Notes under the pieces: generated by a model
The model's input: only the letters and a program-made list of their open reading frames with translations
The model's database searches: none
What the model was told of the DNA's origin: nothing
Source of the DNA: Tribonema minus
Lineage: Eukaryota; Sar; Xanthophyceae; Tribonematales; Tribonemataceae
Length of the DNA: 64,000 bases
Reading direction: 5' to 3'
Assembly: GCA_017506865.1 (NCBI GenBank)
Contig: JAFCMP010000516.1
Location: 496,001-560,000 of the forward strand
Made by a program: the position numbers and the translations under genes
In this document: piece by piece, positions 45,350 to 64,000 of the stretch
Position numbering within the stretch: the stretch's first letter is position 1
Layout of the letters: each line of letters opens with the position of its first letter

Positions 45350-48300
45350 CTAGTCATCCTCATACTCATCATCCCACAACATCTCAAGCCCCGCCTTCAG
45401 CGCCCCCCCCACAAGCCCCCCCGCCGCCCTCCAGCCCCCTGCCCCCCCCGCATCCCCCCCTTCCTCCCGCGCCGCCGCCGCCGCGACACCAGCAATCCAC
45501 GGCAGCAGCGCCGGCGCCGACGCAGCGCCAGCAGCAGCAGCAGCGGCAGCAGCGGCGGCAGCGGCAGCGCCGCTGTCACGGAAGCGCAGGCGCAGCGGCC
45601 GCCCCGCCTGCCGCAGCGCCGCCGCTACGTCCGCGAAAGCCATGCCGGCGACGCTGACGCCGTTGTAGCTGAGCAGCGCGTCGCCAATGCGCGGGCGCGC
45701 AGCGGCGGCGGCCGCGTAGCCGCGGCGGCCCGCCACGACGAGCAGCGCGCAGGGCGGAGGAGCGCTGCTGCTGGCGTCGCTGCCGCCGCGCGACGCGGCG
45801 CGCTGCGGAATGAAGGAGCCGCCGGCGCCGGGCGTGGTCATCTCCAGCTGCAGCCCTATCTTCTCCGTTAGGAAACGCAGCTCGTATTCCGCCTGCGGCG
45901 CCGCGCCACTGCCGCTGCTGCCGCCGCCATCCCCTAGTGGCTTGACTGCAGCAGCAGCGGCGCTCGCCGGAAGCTGCCGCTGTTGCTGCTGCGGCGGCAG
46001 CGATGAACTGTCGGCTGCGGCGCACTGCGGTGGCGGCGACATAGCGTCTGCTGCTGTCGGTGCTGCGGTGTCCGCTGCGCTCGCAACCGGCGCTTCCTCG
46101 ACCACAACTACGCCGTCCGGTGCGCTCTCCAGGTCATCCAGGCACAGCGCCGGGGGACGCCACCGTTGGTGCTGCTGCTGCGGCTGTGGCGCTGCTGCAG
46201 TTTCAGTCTCAGCTTCGCCGCCCTCTTCGCCCACCTCTTGTGGAGCGACGATGACGGTGTTCTTGTCTTGCACGTTCAGCAACGCGGGGCTCGTGCAGGT
46301 GGGGTGGGCGCCACTGCTGCCGCCGCCGCTGCCACTGCCGCTGCCGTCAAGATTGCCACCACAATTGGTGCTGCTGCTGCTGCTGCGGCTGCCGCTGCTG
46401 CTGCTGCTACTGCTGCCAATGCCGCTGCTGCCAGCGCGCAGTTCAACATCCAGTGCGTCCTCTAGGTCATCCAGAGACCAGGCCCCTCCTGCCGCTGCCG
46501 CCAACGCTGCAACTGCTGCACTGCTGCCAGGACTTGCGGCCACACTGCTGCAGACGCTGCAAGCGGCAGTGGCGGCAGTAGTCGTCGTGCATCTTTCCTC
46601 TGCTGCATCCAGGCCTGCACAACTGCCACTGCCACTCTCCTGGTTGTCTTCAATGGACTTAGCGGAGGCGGCGCCCGTATTGTCCTTACTCAGCTTGAAG
46701 TGCTCACTGTCACTGCCACACTGAGGCGAGGCGATGACAGCTGCAGTGGTGCCGGCAGCAATAAGCGTGCTGATGCCTCGCCCAGGGTCGGCAGTAGCAG
46801 CGGCGGCGGCGGCATCGGCAGCGCAGTGTACTGCGGCTCCTGCGAATGGCAGTGCCACATCAGTGCTCAAGGTGGCAGCGTCAGCGGTAGCGCCGACGTC
46901 CTGGGCGTGGTCAGCGGCGCCAGTGGCAGCAGCGCCAGCTGCAGCAGCAGCTGCAGCACCGCCGCAGCCGCCAGCGGCGGCACCTGCGCATGCAGCGCAC
47001 TCGCACTGCGCAGCGGCAGCGCACGCCGAGGCAGGCAGGCTTCTGATCATGTCCTCCAGGGTGCTGGTGCTGCCAGAGCTCCCGCACGTAGCGCGCTTGC
47101 CCTGCGCCGCCGCAGCAGCAGCAGCAGCGTCTACCGCTGTCGCCGCGCGCAGCACACGCAGCTCCGCCGCCAGCAGCCGCCTGTCGCGCCGCGCCGCCGC
47201 TGCGCGCGACCGCTGAGCACTGATTTCTGCCGCCGCGTCCGCCGCCGCCGCTGCTGCTGCGTGCTGCGCGCTCTCCGCTGCCGCCTCTGCCGCGGCGGCG
47301 CGCTGCGCGTGTGCCGCGGCGGCGGCGGCGGAGTGTGCTGCGGCGGCGGTGGTGCGGCGGAGTTCGGCTTGCAGGCACGCTATGCGCGTCGTGTTGGTGC
47401 GCTCCATGTCCTCTGCGGCCTCCCAAGCGAGACGGCAGTGCCTGTGGGAAACAAAGAAAGTGATATGCAAGTTAGACTGGTGCACATACGGGCACTGTGC
47501 ATGCGTGAAGGTTGCTGTAGGTATTCAAACCATGCAGCTTCATGTCACGATGAAAGATACGACACGGACGGCCCTAGTATTGATGATGATCGTTGCAAAA
47601 GCGGTGTATGTGCTGAATCTCGCCTCGCAGCCAGATAACAAATCAAAGCTAAAGCACTGTTAATGACGTCTTGCTGGCATAGCAAACTGGAATTTCTGCA
47701 TTTGCAAGTCACCTGTGGGCATTGACTGCTTGGGCTGCAAAAAGGTACATCAGCTATGTGCAGTACATATGTTGTATATGTTGGCAACATCTGTCATCAG
47801 CGGCCTTGCATATTGCTGATGATGCCACTGGTGTGAAACGCATGCGTGCAGCCGAGCAGAAATACTCGCACGATCCAAGCACTGCGGAGCTCATAGGCAT
47901 GTTACAGGTAGCCGACAATGGCAATGCAATGCGCTCCCTCTTGACCTCCGTGTCTTGCTGGCAGCATCAGACGATTCACCCGATGCCGCCAATGCGTGCC
48001 AATGGGGTTTCAATGCGGCACTGCCGCTGCTGCGGTTCTGTCCTCCGCACTGGCTGAGCAACGCTGCCAGAGGCTCGCTCGTAGTTGCCACATGCAACAC
48101 ACATCATCCATTGCACACAAAGCGCGCAGTGTCAGGGTACCATAACAGCGACTGCTGTGCGTTCAGCCTGCACACTGGCTCACCTTTCTCCTTCGCCGAG
48201 CGTCCGCAACAGCTCCGCGGCGCGCGCAATAACCGCCAGCTCCGCCTGCTGCTGCCGCTCCACATCTCCAGGCCGCTCATCGCCCGCAGCTTCGCAGTCG

Positions 48301-49139
48301 CCGCCGCCGCCACCGCCAGCCGCCGCAGCAGCAGCGCCGTCAGCCTGCGCCTCCTGCTGCTGCTGCTGCGGCGCCGTCCCGCCTGAGCGCTGATCCCCAT
48401 CACTTGCTGAGCGCTGAGCACAAGCAGCGACTGAGCGCTGCTGCAGGCGCCGCGCCTCGGCGGCGTCCATCACGGCCGTGAGCTGTGCCAGCGCCGCCGC
48501 CGCCTCGCGCCGCCGCGCGCGCTCGTTGCGCAGCGCCAGCGCCGTCTGGTGGCGCTGGCCGGCGTAGCGCGCGAGCGACTGCACCTCGCTTTGCGACTGC
48601 TCTAGGCGCGTCTGCAGCTCCGCGCAGCGCGCCTGAAGTCGCGTGACCTCGCCTCTCAGGGCGCCGTGGCGGGAGCGCTTGATGGCGTCGATCCAGGCGG
48701 CGCACTCGGCGACGCCGCCTGCCTCGAAGATGAATGCGTCGTCGTCGTCGTCGGTGCTGGCGGCGCTGCGGCGCAGCTCGAAGCATGCCCCTGGCTGATC
48801 CGTGCACGAGGTGATGTGCGGGTACTGGTCGATGTCGATGCAGCCTCGGGGCTCCGTGTCGCCCTCGTGCATGTAGTAGAGCAGCAGGGTCATGGGCCGC
48901 AGGGCGCAGAACCTGCGCTTGAATCGCTTCACGCTCGTGCCAAGCTTGAGCAGGTAGCCGGCGTGCAGCGGCGCGCAAGGCAAGTCCACGGCGCGTTCTT
49001 CGGGTGCGCCGCCATCGCTTGCGTCTATGATGCATTCAGGACTTGCTGTGTGGCTGGTACTGCTGCCACTGTGTGGCGCTCGCATCAGGCAAGGGGGGGG
49101 TTGTGATGTCTGGTGATGTTTCACTAGTGCCTCCGTCAT
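45350..49139 (-). CDS. PH-domain / coiled-coil / PDZ-domain protein, 2 exons
   Basis: Minus-strand exons 49139-48184 and 47441-45350 join in phase (1015 residues). Residues about 58-157 form a PH domain: HAGYLLKLGTSVKRFKRRFC, ALRPMTLLLYYM, GCIDIDQYP, an acidic DDDDDAFIFEA and the C-terminal tryptophan helix CAAWIDAIKRS. Residues 160-230 and the start of exon 2 are coiled coil (ERTNTTRIACLQAELRR). The middle is Ala/Gly/Ser low complexity. A PDZ domain sits at about 836-938: EYELRFLTEKIGLQLEM, GDALLSYNGVSVAGM and FADVAAALRQAGRPLRLRF. The protein ends acidic (MLWDDEYEDD). Likely a phosphoinositide-recruited scaffold binding C-terminal peptide motifs; partners unknown. This PH-PDZ order is not one I can match to a named family. 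Confidence 0.87.
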
Positions 49140-49451
49140 CGCAGCCTGAGGTCCTTGGATGCCGCTCGTAATTCGGCTCTTTTTCCGGCAGAGACGAGTA
49201 AGTGCTCAACAGATCGCTATTGCGCGTGACAGCTGCTGCTGAATGCAAGCTTAAGCTCTGTCCCCCGTCATCAGGACGACAGCATACTCACGCCAGAGCC
49301 AAAGGTACTCACCCTCACACTTCAAAAATGAAAGTGTTGAAGATACCCGTTACCGTGGAGTGTTTGTGTGTGCCAAAGATCAAAGATCGCCACCAAATAC
49401 ATAGATATAGCACTAGCACAAAGCAGCAGGCGGTGAGCGACGCAGGATCTG
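49140..49451. promoter_or_regulatory. Bidirectional promoter region, PH-PDZ gene / tubulin cofactor A
   Basis: 312 bp between divergent start codons. No clear TATA box or motif beyond general composition; includes untranslated leader of both genes. Confidence 0.45.
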
Positions 49452-50534
49452 ATGGCGGCCAGGCAATTGAAAATCAAGCTGGGCGTATGCAAACGGTAAG
49501 CAGCCCAGTAACGCTGGTGCACCAAAGCTTTGGTTCTCAGTCCTCAACAACATTACGTTTGTGCCCAGAGTGTGTGTAGATGAGACCTCTGCAAGTTCTT
49601 TGTGGCTCTGAATTCTTGTATTATGCAGGCCTGTGACATGCGTTGCAGCGAGACGCACCGAAGAATCGCCTCCAATTCCTCTAGTGACGTATCGCCTCGC
49701 TGCTCGAGGCACGTACAAGTGGATCTCGTTTGAAACAAGCAAAATGCTCGTGGCAGGAAAGCTCGTGAGCTGGTCAACTGTTGGTGGTCTTGCTGGACGC
49801 CTGCATGGCCATGTAGTCAAGAGTGTCGCAAAAAAATAAAACAGATTGTAAGGGCAGCAACGGCAAGCAAAATTCTACAACTGAATCTGCTGCTGCGTAG
49901 ATTGAGGGTGCAAGTGCTTGTGTCCGTTGGTCAGGTTACATTACAGTCACGGCCTGCTCTTCATCTTCAGCACCACGCTGTGCCACAGCTTCGGCTGCCT
50001 CCCAAATGCTTCATCATCAAAAGTACATTATATGGCGCTGCCGCTTTCCAGCTTCCGTGGGCGCACATCACTATACTTTTGATGGCTGATCTTGCCAACA
50101 ATGCCACACATCTCAGTGAACCCAGATCAAAAGCGATGAAGGCGCAACTGAAATTGTGCACACCTGAAGCCGCTGCGACGCCCCTTACCCTTGCCAGTCC
50201 CACTATGCAGTAGTTTTCATATGCAGCTGCCACAATTGCCTGCACTCATTGCTGCAGGCTGGCAAAGGAGGTGGCGTCGTACGAAAAAGAGGCCAGCACA
50301 AATGAAGCCAAGGTGCGCGCGATGAAGGACGAGGGCAGGGACGCACACGACGTGCGCAAGGCGGAAGAGATCCTGGCAGAGTCGTGCATGATGATTCCTG
50401 ACAGCAAGTCGCGGCTTCAAGTGGCGGTTGAGGAGCTGGCGGGGATGCTTGCTGCGAGCGAAGGGGAGGAGGGGGTCAAGGATACAGATGACTATGCTGA
50501 CGCGAAGGCGTTGGTGGAGGCACATGGCTTGTGA
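49452..50534 (+). CDS. TBCA: Tubulin-specific chaperone A (tubulin folding cofactor A)
   Basis: Exons 49452-49495 and 50258-50534 (TGA) give 106 residues, the usual family length (about 108). Exon 1 codes MAARQLKIKLGVCKR, matching the conserved N-terminal helix LKIKTxxxKR; it is only 44 bases. Exon 2 continues LAKEVASYEKEASTNEAKV, a region with AEEILAESCMMIPDSKSRL (conserved xESRMMIPD signature) and the third helix to EAHGL. The protein is a three-helix bundle that captures beta-tubulin released from the cytosolic chaperonin and passes it on for alpha/beta dimer assembly. Cys replaces the family Arg in ESRMM. The 244-bp gap to the helicase start suggests separate promoters. Confidence 0.94.
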
Positions 50535-63739
<13,205 letters not shown>

Positions 63740-64000
63740 TATTACTGCAACAGTCCTTTTCTCGAAATGCTGATGGTTTTGCGTATACTGTATGTGCCCA
63801 GCTGTGTGGTGCACTATGAGGCTTTGCATTGCCTGCACCTGCAATATGTGACCTGTGCAAGTGACCGTTTCACGTATGCATTGGTGGCAGGCATAGCACT
63901 TCTTCTGTCTTTCTGAAATGCATCTTCCAAAGTTGAAGTACACACACAAGCAGGAAGGCACCTGAGTTCGTCAGTCAGGTGCCTTGCACACATCATCCCT
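63740..64000. other. Downstream flank of the helicase gene
   Basis: 261 bp to the window end; 3' untranslated region and spacer. No further gene is visible. Confidence 0.4.

Overview
The window is eukaryotic nuclear DNA, most likely from a photosynthetic protist with a secondary, red-lineage plastid (stramenopile- or haptophyte-like; I cannot decide which). Reasons: all well-supported genes but none of the bacterial kind, i.e. multi-exon genes with GT-AG (and two GC-AG) introns; two nucleus-encoded proteins start with a signal peptide followed at once by a phenylalanine-led transit peptide (CMGF-LSP in CSP41, CQAFAP in the PRPP synthetase), the classic bipartite targeting signal of complex red plastids; and short interstitial telomere-like TTAGGG tracts. 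Exons are GC-rich with strong G/C third positions, while introns and spacers are less so. Exon models were joined by hand; for the main genes every exon phase matches and the sum of exons is a whole number of codons.

Layout: 1-876 (+) 3' end of an unidentified disordered protein; 2120-10810 (+) PX-domain AGC kinase (SGK/S6K-like), 10 exons; 12688-13683 weak candidate gene (-); 14115-18769 (+) secreted Pro/Ala/Thr-repeat protein with a Cys-rich C-terminal half; 20912-26258 (-) CSP41-type plastid RNA-binding epimerase-fold protein, 7 exons; 26556-30484 (+) unidentified nuclear-looking protein with an in-frame TGA; 31730-33291 (+) unidentified acidic/Ser-rich protein; 35207-39379 (-) plastid-targeted ribose-phosphate pyrophosphokinase; 39736-44302 (+) coiled-coil protein; 45350-49139 (-) PH-coiled-coil-PDZ protein; 49452-50534 (+) tubulin cofactor A; 50779-63739 (+) DEAH-box RNA helicase with RS-rich N-terminus, 14 exons over 13 kb. 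Three gene pairs are head to head with only about 300-360 bp between start codons.

The most striking property is not a gene. Most of the larger introns contain several decayed, same-orientation copies of the edge of the neighbouring exon together with its splice site, so that introns look as if they grew by repeated tandem duplication of exon-intron junctions. The best cases are PRPP synthetase intron 3 (seven copies), helicase introns 1 and 7, and kinase introns 3, 4, 7 and 8. Superimposed on this is a strongly over-represented short motif (AACTTCAA / TTGAAGTT), often next to splice sites, and at least two non-autonomous DNA transposons (one hAT-like with 8-bp target duplication, one with 39-bp perfect terminal inverted repeats flanked by TA).

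The genes do not form a pathway: they are housekeeping functions (signalling, nucleotide synthesis, plastid RNA stability, tubulin folding, RNA processing) in ordinary eukaryotic gene order. Weakly supported models are marked by low confidence.
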